64,000 nucleotides of DNA from Strongylocentrotus purpuratus (Eukaryota > Echinodermata > Echinoidea > Camarodonta > Strongylocentrotidae): NCBI RefSeq assembly GCF_000002235.5, contig NW_022145613.1, positions 3,873,947-3,937,946 of the forward strand, written 5' to 3'. Below are positions 37,906 to 49,277 of the stretch, in pieces. Under the pieces are notes generated by a model. It was not told the origin of the DNA. It worked only from the letters and a program-made list of their open reading frames with translations, and made no database searches. How positions within the stretch are numbered: the first letter of the stretch is position 1; every line of letters begins with the position of its first letter. The position numbers and the translations under genes were made by a program.

Positions 37906-40789
37906 TAGCGTACTGAAATTTGTATAGGGGTACTTTGTTCCTCGTCTGAACGTTGTATAAAGAAACATTGTATAATGGAAAGTAATATAAAGATCGAAAC
38001 GTCTGTTTGAGCATCATTTTAAACAAAATCTCAATAAAGAATCAGCATCCTAATCTAGTCTGAACATTGTAAAAAAAACTGTATACCTGGGCGGGGCTTA
38101 TCCTAAGCGCACAATGATGATTGGCTAGCTGTCGTGTATACAAGTTTTTCTTTTCTTTTCTTTAAACAAGTTTCATATAAAATTTGTTTGGTCTGAACAG
38201 GCTATCAGATATTCATCAAAATGAGAATATTTTTATCACAGGCTTTTGAAGCAGAGCTTAGAAAGGGGATAGAAAAATAAAGTGGAAGGGGGGGGGGTGC
38301 AAAAAGCAGAATGTATCAAATTACCTGTCACTCAAATTCATACATGGTTTCTTAATTTCATGAGAGTGAGCGAGGAAAGAAAAACAGAACCCTAGCTTAG
38401 AATAGATTAAGATGGGTCAAATTAATCACGGAGGCACATAATGTGTTGACTACGTCATCCAACAATAACATTGTGCTCTAGATTGGGTCGATAGCCTGGG
38501 TATAGAAGGATCAAAATGAGGATGAGGTATGGGTGATGTTAGTTCTAAAAGAGGAGCAGCAAATTGAGAAGACCTTTCACACTATTACGATTTTTCACAA
38601 GAAGGATAGGTGTAAATCACACAAACTCACTACAGATTCAATGGTTGCTGTTATTACAGCTTTCCATATTTACAGTCTAAACTTTAATTTCTACCAATCG
38701 TAAAGCTGTTGAAGATATCATAACGAGACCTGGTGTGTATAATATAATCCCCCATCTGGCAAGCTACATTAGATGGTGCTCAACTGAAAAAGACAATTCA
38801 TAGAAACTACAATTCTATCTTTAATTAAGATTAAGTACATTCCTCTCTGCTCCCTCTCCCACCTCAGGAAAAAAGTATTTATACTGCAGTTTTTGGGTAA
38901 GGAAAGATTACAATGTTTCATCAAATCCTGGGAATTCATGAATAATACAAAAGGATGAAATGATGGAACTCTCTTTACTTCACAATATTTTGTAAATCTA
39001 TATGGGCTAGAAAATATATATTAAATAAAATATTTTGATGAAGAAATGAGCTGGTGTGAAATCTCCAATGCTAGTAAAGATGAGATGCAGAGATGTAATG
39101 AAATTTGATTCAATGTGTAGGGTGAGTGCCCTGAGCATATCTAGTCTAACACTATCCAAAAGCCCGCACATCTCCACAGAATATATATTGAAGCATATAC
39201 ACAAAATTATTTTGGCTTGAGTTCAGTCTAAACCAGCTCAACAATTGTTGCCAAGAACAATTGCATTACACAAGCTTAAACATTAAATAAAAGCTTAATT
39301 TTGAATGTACAATTGTGCATTTCTTGATAGGTCAAGGTATAAATAGTAAAACCGAAATATGCACGGTATCATTTGCTTGCTCTAATAGCCTCTTTCCCTT
39401 TCTTTGGAATCGTTATTCATTTGTATCTCGATTTATGAGTTTCCTAAGATCCTAATATGCCAGAGTGTAACAATTGCCAGAGGCGGTGACATCTTTCCTT
39501 TTCACTGAAAAACTGGAATCGTCTTGACAAAGTGCAATAGCAGACCATCCAGGTTCCCCTTCAAGGTTCTCACTGAGAGTGTTGCTGTGTTCCTCAACTA
39601 CTTTAGTCTCGAGAAAGAAAAGGAAAGATGATTGAATTTTTGATCTTGGTAGTGAAATCAGACACCTCCTGACATCGTGCAGGAAATTTGACGAAACTCG
39701 AGATCGAAAATCCCCCTCCATTAACGTTCCTCCGAGCGCTGGGCATTTGTTCGGGTGGAGAAGCTGGCGTGAAAATCTTCGCCAAGCTGAACAATGATAA
39801 TAGGGCATGAATTTGTAATCTGTCAGTGTGTTAAGCCTGGCTTTTGGGAATCCATGAGTGCCACTGGGGGGTTTATAATCGAAAATCTTGGTCTTTGCCC
39901 TTTTTGGCAACTATTCCGTTTAAAGTTCAATCTTAACTTACTTATCAAATAACTTCCCCTTCCAGCTTAACCCACTCATATCAAACTATGCTCACTTCAC
40001 ATCATCCATTTAAAAAGAAGGAACTTTAATGTTATAAACAAATTGGGAGGAAGGGCACTTTTGGAAGAAAGACAGATGAGATATTGTTTGATTTCAGAAT
40101 TCAATGAGTTCTGTTCCCTCTATTTATCTCTCAAAAGACCCAAGTGACTTATCAGCCTTTAAGCTTTATCTGTACTATTACAAGTAGGCATTTCAACCAT
40201 TTTAACACGTTTCTTACAAACTTGTGACTCCAATCTCACCTTTCGTTCACCATACTGCTGATCAAAGCCTGGCCTATGAAAGTGGCAACACATCACTCAC
40301 AGCCAGAAACAAAACATAAAAACATACTTGTGGGACCGAAGGCAATTTTGAAGTAGTTGGTGACTAACATGGATGTCAGAACTAATTTGCAGAAGAGTAC
40401 GTCTCTGTACAACAATGGCTTTGTAGCGTCTGTGATTCCTATGTACCTGTTGCCTGATAATGGATCTAGCAAAGAGAGATCAAATCCGATTAGATTTTGA
40501 GATGGCTATTTCCTGATTTTGACTTTGAATAGCATCTTTCTTTTACCCCGATGACGAGTATTAAACATATGGTATGTTAAGTACATTTATATTGAAAACT
40601 ATGACGAAAAACCTTAAACATGCTTAAATTTGAAGTCTTTTTAAAGATTCTAAATAAGATTTTAACTACAAGCATGAGGCTCATTGACACTAAGGTTAAT
40701 ACTTAGTCACACCGCCAAACCAAGTCTATATTCAACTAAAAACCGGCTGATTCTTTGCCATTGTACAACATGTAATTGTTTGATTGGTC

Positions 40790-40980
40790 AGGTTTTGGTC
40801 TGGCGTCGATCTTGTGTTGGCCTGGTGTCGGTTGGGTGTTGCATGGTCGGGTGTCAGTCTGTTGTCGGTCTGTTGTCGGTCTGGTGTCGGTCTGGTGTCA
40901 GTCTGGTGTCGGTCTAGTGTCGGTTGGGTGTCGGTCAGGTGTCGGTCAAGATTCAAGATTCAAGATCTTGAATCTTGACC
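40790..40980. repeat. GTGTCGGTCTG minisatellite ending in a perfect palindrome
   Basis: Units of about 11-12 bp (GTGTCGGTCTG, variants GTGTCAGTCTG and GTGTCGGTTGG) are repeated over about 150 bp. They end in a 26-bp perfect palindrome at 40953-40978 built on CAAGATTCAAGATCTTG. Further TCTGGGGTCGGTTTGGGG units follow. Plus-strand valine/cysteine-rich frames here are repeat shadows. Confidence 0.85.
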
Positions 40981-41366
40981 AAGTCTGGGGTCGGTTTGGG
41001 GTTGGTTTTGTTAGTTTGACAGGAGTGTAAAACAGAGCAATATTGGGAATGTAGCTTTACCAACAAACATGTAAATCAAAATAGCCTTGCTGATTAGCAA
41101 CTTTTATAGAAACATTGGGATGTTAGTACAACTGTAACTTTTGGACTGTAGTATAAATTTCATATATACTTAGTGAAAGTCTGTCACATAGAAAAAATGC
41201 ATAGAATGGCAATTTTGTTTTGAAGCACAGTGTCATATATACTGTTTCAAAATATCCCCTGCAGCAGTTTTTACTCTAGAATGACTAATTACTTTTGATG
41301 AACACGAGCAAGGGGAAATCAAAACAACATACATCTCGCATTGATTAAATCTAATCACCGACTCAC

Positions 41367-41520
41367 CCCTTCCTGATGATGCACCTCATCCTCACACCTC
41401 TCTCTACTCTCCTCAGAGGAATCCTCCATTTTGTTCACAAATCACATCAAATCACACAGAATCCTACTCCTGGTTTCTTTCTGTTCCACCATGACTAGTC
41501 CAATTTCTTGTGAAACTCTC
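41367..41520 (-). CDS. NCKAP5: Alternative 5' exon of the NCKAP5 orthologue with its own start codon (CDS 41429-41367)
   Basis: On the minus strand an ATG at 41429 lies in a good start context (AACAAAATGG) and has an in-frame TGA four codons upstream, so it cannot be read through from the 5' side. It opens a 21-codon frame, MEDSSEESRERCEDEVHHQEG, ending exactly at a GTGAGT donor in phase 0. Spliced to the next exon (KETTMREL...) it would give a shorter isoform that lacks the REKLSVARLQREL segment. The 5' limit is unsure: a GCTGTTTTTTAG acceptor at 41522-41521 would make this a second exon with some leader, otherwise transcription may start nearby. No TATA box is evident. The peptide is acidic and I do not match it to a known isoform; the call rests on reading frame, start context, donor and phase. 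Confidence 0.55.
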
Positions 41521-42913
41521 CTAAAAAACAGCAGTCTTTGTGACATGGTGCTTTTAGAACCCCCTTTGATCCCAGTCTTTTTTTGTCTCCTTCCAGAAGT
41601 TTGATAGGTGCATCCCCTTTGTGTAGTTCATGCCAACTTTCAATTTAGAGAGCCCCTCCTTTCTCCTTCCCTAGCCTAGCTAGAATAGCTTGATTTTCCC
41701 CTATTGAACTTTTAAAAATATACTTTGGCATCAATAAGTTGGCTAGTCTAATGCTACAGACATTCATCAACTCTCTAAAAGTTAATCATATCACTTTGAC
41801 CTTTTAAAATATCAAATAAAAATAAATCCAATAGGTCTATCCTATCAAATTCTAATGTTAAAGCTGTTTTGGTTGTATCTTCAAGGTATTAAAATTTGAT
41901 TCATATTGTATCTATTACATTATATATTATTGTCTAGTAAACTAGAAAAAGAAGCACTAACACAACCCCTTTATAAAAAATAACTCATTATTAGGGTCTT
42001 AATAACTTCCAAGACATTTTCTCCCTTGCATTGCCTCATTATACTCATCCTCAATGCATATAGAGTCACTGGATTGTTGTAACGAATCACTCATAAAGCA
42101 ACAATGATTTTCATATTATGTAGATTACTAAAAGTATGAATATACAAGGAAAACAAGACTAATTCAAGAAGCAACCCTCATTTCCCTCAGGATGAGCTTA
42201 TCCTGCAAAATTTATTCTCAAACCAAAATAAAAATTCCCAAAATGATGTCCCAAAGGGCCTCTGATACCACGAGGGAGGAGAGAGGGAAGGGGGAAAGGA
42301 AATTACAGTAGAGGGTAGGTTCTTCCTCCCCCCCCCCCCCCTCGATCACTCTCTCCATCAACTCTCTCTCTTTCTCTCTCTCTCTCTCTCTGTGGCTTCC
42401 GATCAAGTCAGTTGGGAGGGTGGTTAGTAGAGAATGATTTAGTCACAAGATTCCCTAGTTTAAACTGGAGGTTATCACAAGGAGGTCACCATTCATCCTA
42501 CAGTATAAAGTCACAACCTAGTTTCAAAACATGAAGCATAAAGTCAATAAATTTTGAAGCGAAATATTATCACCTGTCTGCAAAAAGGGAAATCCCAAAA
42601 GAAAAAGGAGAAGAAAAGAAGGGAAAACTAAGGAAGGGTGGATTATTGAGGAAAATAAGAGTAAGAAGCAGCACAAGAGTATAAGAAGAGGGGGAAAACA
42701 GGAAAAAAATGAACATGGATGGAAAGCAGAATAATATGGGGACAAATTTAATTTCAAAAATAAAATAAACAGGAAGGGTGAAAAAGAAGAGAAGTGAAGA
42801 AAGCTAGAACAATTTAAATAATGTTCATGGGATATGAATAGACACCAAATTGGCCATGACTCTGAATATTACTGTAAATGTTGAAAATATGGATAGGATG
42901 AAGGAGTACTCAC
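41521..42913 (-). other. Intron between the REKLSVARL exon and the alternative first exon
   Basis: No other exon is evident. It holds a C run and CT microsatellite at about 42325-42391. The 300 bases upstream (minus strand) of the alternative first exon would contain its promoter if that exon is real; I see no TATA box or initiator that I would call. Confidence 0.5.
42325..42391. repeat. C run and CT microsatellite
   Basis: A C run of about 13, then interrupted CT repeats. Confidence 0.88.
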
Positions 42914-42977
42914 CATGGTGCCTTCACTCTTAGCTTTAGCTAGCTCCCTCTGGAGTCTGGCTACAGACAGCTTCTCT
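42914..42977 (-). CDS. NCKAP5: Internal coding exon of the NCKAP5/NCKAP5L orthologue (N-terminal coiled coil, first exon seen)
   Basis: Read on the minus strand, the exon follows a TTGATTGCAG acceptor and ends ACCATG before a GTGAGT donor. It starts with the third base of a split codon and then encodes EKLSVARLQRELAKAKSEGTM. With an arginine from the split codon this aligns without gaps to the stretch I recall from human NCKAP5, REKLAVARLQREVAQRTSEGAM. The family protein binds Nck SH3 domains (NCKAP5) or sits at centrosomes and microtubules (NCKAP5L/Cep169), and this segment is part of its N-terminal coiled coil. The exon ends in phase 0, matching the start of the exon at 31352. The exon that supplies the first two bases of the split codon was not found up to 64000, so it probably lies upstream of the window. 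The gene symbol names the family; invertebrates probably have one pre-duplication gene. Confidence 0.88.
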
Positions 42978-43608
42978 CTGCAATCAACAGAAAATTATAC
43001 ACATTTAATATGCAACATGCAAGGCACAGCAGAGCATGCAATAGTCTTGATTGGAATTTGCTACGTATTCAGAAATTGAGGCTAAATGTTAACACCTGAT
43101 TTATGCATGCATTCAGAATATAGCATTTTGTATACAGTCACACCTGTCTTTTAATAATAGCCACCTCTCTATAAAGGCCACCTGTTTATAGTGGCCATGT
43201 ATTTTGTATCCGTAAGTAAAGAAAGATGTGTTGTACAAACTGTCTAGAAAGGTCATTTTTTTCATTTATAAAAATAATGATACATAATTCAATATTGGCA
43301 TTTGTCAGGAGGTTCTTGAATTTGAAAATTACAATTTAAGCAATTAACAGGAGTAACTTTTAAAGTTTTTAAAATATTCATCATGCATAACTATCATTAC
43401 AATAACGACTTGGAAATAAAATTTCATTGATAGAAGAAGCAAAGAGAGAATGTCAATAAGAAGGCAGACTTTGCCTCTGTTTTCTCTTGTATGCCATCAG
43501 TGGTGTTCAATTAAAAATATCCAAAAAGAATAAAAAAAAACTGACATACAATTTCATTTCCGCATCGTTCGATAAATTTACATGTTTGAAATCAAGGTAT
43601 GTGCATGA

Positions 43609-44190
43609 TAGGGCTGTGCACAACAGTGTAATGAGGTACCCGAGTACACTCCCAGGCTCACAGGCGAATACTCGAATATTCGGACGCCATGTTTTTTTAT
43701 AATTTTTTTGAATTTTTTTGATTTTTTTTAAATTTTTTAATTTTTGGACTTTTTTTCTTTTTTTTCTTTTTTTGCCACTACCATACCACTCGGCAGTTTC
43801 TCAGGTCCCTCGCTGAAAACGCATGCAACTTTACTTTGAGTTGCAGTTGAAGGCGCCGATTTAATAAGAATAATAACAGTAAGCAATGCTGTTTTAAAAA
43901 CCAAAGATGGCAGAATAATCCATTTTCCTCCAAGTCCAAACAGAAATCTGGACATTTGGTCCCAGTTTCTGAAAGGTGAGTTTGACAGTGCTTGAGTTGG
44001 GAAACATTTTTACCGACGGTACCATGCCAGCGGACGCCGCTCTCCCTGGCACGGGTAAGCGTGGGCCTGGACATTTTTTTTTTTTTTTTTTTTTTTTTTT
44101 TGCGGCCGAATATTCGGGTACTAGAAATCGTACCCGAGTAGTTGTCAACCGTGCGGGTACTCGAGCATTCGACTACCCGTCGCAGCCTTA
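43609..44190. mobile_element. 582-bp hAT-like MITE with intact 8-bp target duplication
   Basis: The left end TAGGGCTGTGC and the inverse of the right end, TAAGGCTGCGAC, are imperfect inverted repeats of hAT style. GTGCATGA stands on both sides (43601-43608 and 44191-44198), an exact 8-bp duplication as expected for hAT. Subterminal CGAATATTCGG and GTACCCGAGTA words occur in both halves. A T run of about 28 lies at 44074-44101. The frames inside are non-coding. Confidence 0.88.
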
Positions 44191-44499
44191 GTGCATGATA
44201 CACAATATCAAAGTCAAATAACCCTATAAGATCCTATTCCTTCTTATCAGCTGGCAAAGATTCCATGGAAACCTACATGACTACCCTGAGGGACCAGCGA
44301 CAGTGAACCATCATCATTTTCAAAGCATGATCCCCCCCCCCCCCTTCTCCCCCTCCCTCACAGAATTAGGACACCTCAAGGTAAATGTTAATGTCCATGA
44401 TCTCCAGAGAAGGTGAAGGCGAGCTAAGACCAACAGTGATCTATAAGCTAGCTCAGCCCTTCATCTATCATTCATTGTAGGCTTCAGTTGACTTTGAGC

Positions 44500-44715
44500 T
44501 CTTTAATGCACCTCTGGGACTATGTGGCATGCCGGTAATATTATTCCTCCGGTAGGGAAGGGAGAAAACGCAACAAACCGCCTGCCCGCTGCCGTGGAGG
44601 GGTTGATTTGTTGGTAGAGGGCTCGCTGTCCTGTCCGCTTAGCAGAGGAGTATAAGGACCATTAGGAATCGTGACAGTCAATAGACCCAATTCATTAGCA
44701 CGATGTCTCCCCCCT
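44500..44715. other. GC-richer unique island
   Basis: A non-repetitive segment with GGCATGCCGGTAATATTATT at the left and GACCCAATTCATTAGCACGA at the right, the latter with a homeodomain-type ATTA core. It has no splice-bounded open frame. Possible cis-regulatory DNA; weak evidence. Confidence 0.25.
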
Positions 44716-45180
44716 CTTCCTCTTAAATTTCTTCCTAATGCCCATTCCATCTTCTTCGCTCTTAAAAATCAGTACTCAGCTTCCCCCTTCTCTTCACCCT
44801 TTCCTCTCCATCTTACTCTTGAGAGTTATATTACTATTTCTCTCCTTATCTCTCAGTATCCTTTGCTTCTTCCTTGTGCTTTGATTCTTTCTACTTTTCA
44901 ATTAAATTTGTTGTTTTGAATCTGGGTCATGTCTTCTTTCTTCTTTCTTCACATTTTAGTTTTGTAATGAAAGAAGTAGAAGATATAGAAGTCACCAACT
45001 ATGGTGTTAACACTTTAAATGATGTATATATTCAACTATGTTATGCAACTAAAGTCAATTCTAAAATGGCATTTCTAAAAATATAAATCTTCTGCTCATA
45101 CATCTTTTTACACCCTTCTATCAAGCATACAACGATTTGTTTCTCTTTTAAAACCTTTTCCCTCTTTATCTGTCATCGTT

Positions 45181-45569
45181 TACTTAAAGGCATCTTTTAA
45201 CAATGTTAAATCTGATATGCATGGCCCTACGGGTTATCAATGTCTGTGATATGGTGGAATATTGAAGCCCTAAAGAGAATTGCGCTTCAAAATGATCACG
45301 AAGTGCCTCAAAAAAGTGAAAATCTTTGAGTGACCGGTTTTACCATACTCCTTTTCCTCAATAGACTGTAGTGTTATAAAACCTGTTAGGAAAAAAAAAA
45401 AAGCAATTCGATTTCCAATCATAAATATCTTGATAATTGGACAGGCGATCGGCTTGTAAAAGTCATGGGGTTCCTGACTGACCTACAGGATTATAATTAT
45501 GATTGCAGCCTTTGAGCTAAATCCAGGACTTTGTTTCAGAATCTGAGACAATGTTACCGGGTCACTTTA
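45181..45569 (+). repeat. Unknown interspersed repeat, copy 1
   Basis: About 390 bp that recurs in inverted orientation at 55870-56258. Shared words include TAACAATGTTAAATCTG, TTTGAGTGACCGGTTTT, TTGTAAAAGTCATGGG and TTCCTGACTGACCTA. The ends are TTAAAGG and CTTTAAG, so it may be a short TIR element with TTAA at its borders. No coding sequence or Pol III boxes seen. Confidence 0.75.
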
Positions 45570-47652
45570 AGACTGTATCCACATCTACTCAAGATGCAAG
45601 ATGCATACCCACGTTTAGCACACAATGTAAAAACATATTGTGTGAGGAAGAATCTTTCCTCATACATATACAGACATTCTACTATTACTTGGCAATGATT
45701 GCAGTTATCCTTTTGAAAAATATGAATACATTTCATGTTTATATATCCTACACCAACATATTTTCATCCAAGCCTGAGAACACTTTCATTTCTGAAAAAA
45801 AATGTACTAGCCCCAATAATCAACAAGAGTGAATTGCACATGAGATGTTAATGCATGCCCATATTTCCATTCTCCTTGACATGGTTTAACAATACGAGTG
45901 AATGCAACCAAACATCCATCAGCCCTTCAGTTTGCCAGGCAGTTTGAGAAATAGCTGACTGAATTCAATATTGACTTGACACCGAGGCCGGTTTCATAAA
46001 AGATTGATCACTTTTAGTAGAGTATATTTATTCTTGCCAGCTTCCAAAGGAGGGCAATCTGCTAAGCTTTCACGAAGAAAAGCGCTAGAGTAATATTGCA
46101 TGTAACATATCCACAAATATGCTTCCTTATTTCCTTTTCTAATATTTCATTACCTCTTTTTATTTGTATCTATGTCTCTTAATCTTTATCAAGTTCTGTT
46201 CACAGTACATTTTTTGAACAACTTCTCCTATTTCTCCTACTTTCTTTTGACTTTCCTCACCAATTTGATTATCTTTTTCCCTTCTATTCAAAAGACATTA
46301 ATGCCACCCACATATTGAAAAACGATGTAGGTAGCTAAACAGAGTAACAAGGATGCCGAGTCTGTGTAAAAGTATAGGCGTTACTGCCCTTCTTGCTTTC
46401 AATAGATGATATACTCCTTTTGGCATGTAGAAAAACAAAATTGTGTTTTATTTATTCACATTTCTCTCATTTTCATTTTTTCACTTTTTTAACCATCCTC
46501 TCACTCTGGATTCTTCACTCCCTAGTCATACTTGACAATTCATCAGAATATTAAATTATGTATCAAATACAGAAAAAAGATATTTACAAACTCACCATAT
46601 TCCATATGCCCTCCTTTACCTTACACTCGAGTTAAATCCCTTAAAAATACAGGTGCTCCCGTCAAAAAGTCACACAATCAATTCTAAAGACTGACTTGAA
46701 AAGCAAAGCAAACCTCTTGTGCTTCGCGTTAGCACTCTCATATGAGCTGGTGGCAGTTTGGGAGAAAGATGGATCATTGGCTGTCAAATTAGATATTCAG
46801 GACTCCAGCAAAACAAAAATACATCTGCAGGTGAAGCACACCCTCTATTGGTCAGCAAGGAAGGGCATATTATAGGCTAGTGAATTGGGAGCCAAATACA
46901 TACTGTATTTACAAATAATTCTTGATGTCTTGGTTTGCCTACAGATGAATACCTACACAATTGATAGTTTAGAGAAAATATTTGACAACAAAGCATTACA
47001 GATCAGAACATAATCTATCAACAACTTCATTGGCTCAGATGTCAGGTATTCAGGAGAATTTTTCTTTGATACAAAATTGACCTCATAAAATGCAAAATTG
47101 TCTTACAATATGTGCAAACTTGTATTCCTACAATTTCCATATGACAGCAAGTGTATAACCTGTCCCTAAAACATTTTTTTTTCAATCCATGGAAACAGTA
47201 CACCAATGCATGACAAGTACAATTATTGATCAAAAAAATAGGCAAATAATTCTTATACCATCCAAGGAGAATTGTCAACTAATTGTTGTGAATTATGTGT
47301 GCATTTACAGAACCATAATCTTATGCAAAAAATAACATTTCTATCTTGAAGATGAAGGGAAAGAGAGTTGACTGTATTATTGCCATCTAGATGTGAGTGA
47401 TAGTGGTCAATCCACGAGAGTGAAACGCAGATGAGTTGTGTAGGAGTCAGTTGATGGATGAGGGATTTACAGGGAAGAGAGACCAAAGAGAAACACATCT
47501 ATAGGGAGATGGGTCATCCTTCATTTGGAGGATGCTTGCAGTCAGAGATGAGGAATAGAAATGAGATGTAGACATGAAAGAGAATGATTGTGGTTCGGAG
47601 GAGGAGGATGTTGTTGCTAAGGGATGTAGAATGGGAAGATGTGACGATGAGA

Positions 47653-47890
47653 TTGTAGATGATGATGATGAGGAGGAGGGGAAGGAAGAGGAGTAGGAGT
47701 AGAAGGAGGGAGAAGAGGAGAATGATGATGATGATGATGACGATGATGAAGATGGTGATGAAGATGATGGTGGTGATGGTGATGATGACGATGATGATAA
47801 TGGTGCTGATAATCATGATAATTATGATGATGGTAGTAATGATGATGATAATGATGCTGCTAATGATAGTGATGCTATCACTAATCTAAG
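47653..47890. repeat. GAT/GAG trinucleotide microsatellite
   Basis: Interrupted GAT and GAG triplets over about 240 bp. The methionine-rich plus-strand frame and the isoleucine-rich minus-strand frame here are repeat shadows. Confidence 0.92.
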
Positions 47891-49089
47891 GCTATAAAAC
47901 TATATATTTTAAAAGTACATGATTTGCTTCAAAAAGACATTTTTAATCAGAAACACTCTATATTGATTAGCTTTCAGCTGATATAATGAGACAAAAGGCC
48001 TTAAGATGAGCATCACTGACATCATCATAATGACATTGGAATCACAAGTCACATGGAAAAGGGAAACCAGAAACAATAAACCAACAATACAATGCTTCCT
48101 CATCTGAATACAATAATCAGGATAGGTGCATGATTATGACAACTCGATACATATGCAATGGATGAACCAAGGCATTATTATCCAAACATGTCACAACCAT
48201 GCATACAATCCAACATACTAAACCTTATGGATACAGGAAAGAAGAAGAGATGGATAGGTTCTATAGATGATAATGAGATGAGGCTTGTTTTATCCTTCAG
48301 AGATTCACATCATCCATCATTCAAATACACCTCCTCAACAGCTTGCTCGGCTTGCCCATAGCAGTAAAGACTTCTCTGTGTACAGTATTTCTGTAAAAAC
48401 AGTTCAAGCTATGGTAATACAGAATGAAAATCTTTAAAGGGCTTTGCAGGGATTTGCACTGTGAAAAACTCAAAACTTGTATAAGGGCCAAAATGTGGAT
48501 CAAAATTATAATTGAAAACTTTTCTAAAAATATAGGGCTAAATATTCATTATAAGAAATATTACAGCCATTTTTCTTTTCAAATTTGAATTTCGTAACTG
48601 GCAGTGCTTTATTTACCCCATTTGTTGTGTACAATATGTAGGCTTCAATTTTCACCCAGAGAGAGAAAAACAACAGAAATTTTGCGCATACTTTTATAAC
48701 CTCCTCTTGCTGTTACAGATAAATTTTGAGAATAGTATTTGAGAGCTTGCAAATCCCTGATAGGGGCTTTAAGACCCAATTGAATAGAGGTGCACTTATA
48801 AACCAAGTTGGATAGCGATCACAGCTAAAGGCAGTCATCATGATTGTGCATGATAGATGATAGAAATACGACTTCTTGGATGCTCAAGCCTTCCAGAGTG
48901 AAAATAGATAAGCAGTGCGCTATAAAAATACAACCGGATTCTTGCCTGGCTTGGAACTGGGTCATTAGAGTACTGGCCAATACATAATTTAAACACTCAG
49001 TACATATGAAAATAAAAATTGATGCTCCATTTTATTTCAAAGGATATTCCATTAGATTGTAATGTGTCAGGGCAATTTTCATCACAAAA

Positions 49090-49277
49090 CTACATCTATA
49101 GATAATCTACATTTGCCACTCTCCACCCAGGTGTAAATGGGTACCTGATATGCTTGAGCGCTAATTACTTTGGCAGCTCGGCTACGACCAGGGTAATATG
49201 TGTAAAGCGCCATGAGCGTCAGAACCTGGCGGATACCAGCGCTATATAAATAACCATATTATTATTATTATTATTAT
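49090..49277 (+). mobile_element. SINE body and (ATT)n tail
   Basis: TAATCTACATTTGCCACTCT and CACCCAGGTGTAAATGGGTA match the SINE body at 30770-30990. They are followed by AAAGCGCCATGAGCG, CAGCGCTATATAAATAACC and an (ATT)n tail. The tRNA-like head is not visible, so the copy is 5' truncated. Confidence 0.7.

Larger units (their letters stand above)
34050..37930. mobile_element. Foldback-like DNA transposon, copy B (non-autonomous, with nested insertions)
   Basis: It begins CCCCTATACAAATTTAAGT and ends AAATTTGTATAGGGG, exactly as copy A does, and has the same left leader (TCGTCGCGAACTCG, then GCTCGTGGTAAGCTTAATAA). It carries the left array (about 34170-34500), the shared interior (35458-37590) and the right array (about 37625-37905). 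The dinucleotide TA flanks both ends. It is longer than copy A because of a 649-bp palindromic element, a 114-bp MITE and an internal 450-bp tandem duplication. It shows no coding capacity. Confidence 0.78.
31353..41366 (-). other. 10-kb intron between the alternative first exon and the KETTMREL exon
   Basis: It holds transposon copy B (34050-37930) with two nested insertions and the minisatellite at 40790-40980. The stretch 39452-39910 has a 152-codon open frame on the minus strand with no recognised domain. In 31380-34045, 37935-39450 and 39915-40785 I see no gene or repeat I can support. Confidence 0.6.

Noticed and set aside
45990-46095. GGTTTCATAAAAGATTGATC, similar to MITE ends
   Set aside because: Only one end could be seen; no matching inverted partner nearby.
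46690-46770. Minus-strand SSYESANAKHKR stretch considered as an upstream exon
   Set aside because: The donor would be GTTTGC, the acceptor is weak, and the peptide does not match the family's N-terminal block.
47514-47889. Methionine-rich and isoleucine-rich frames
   Set aside because: Both strands of a GAT microsatellite.
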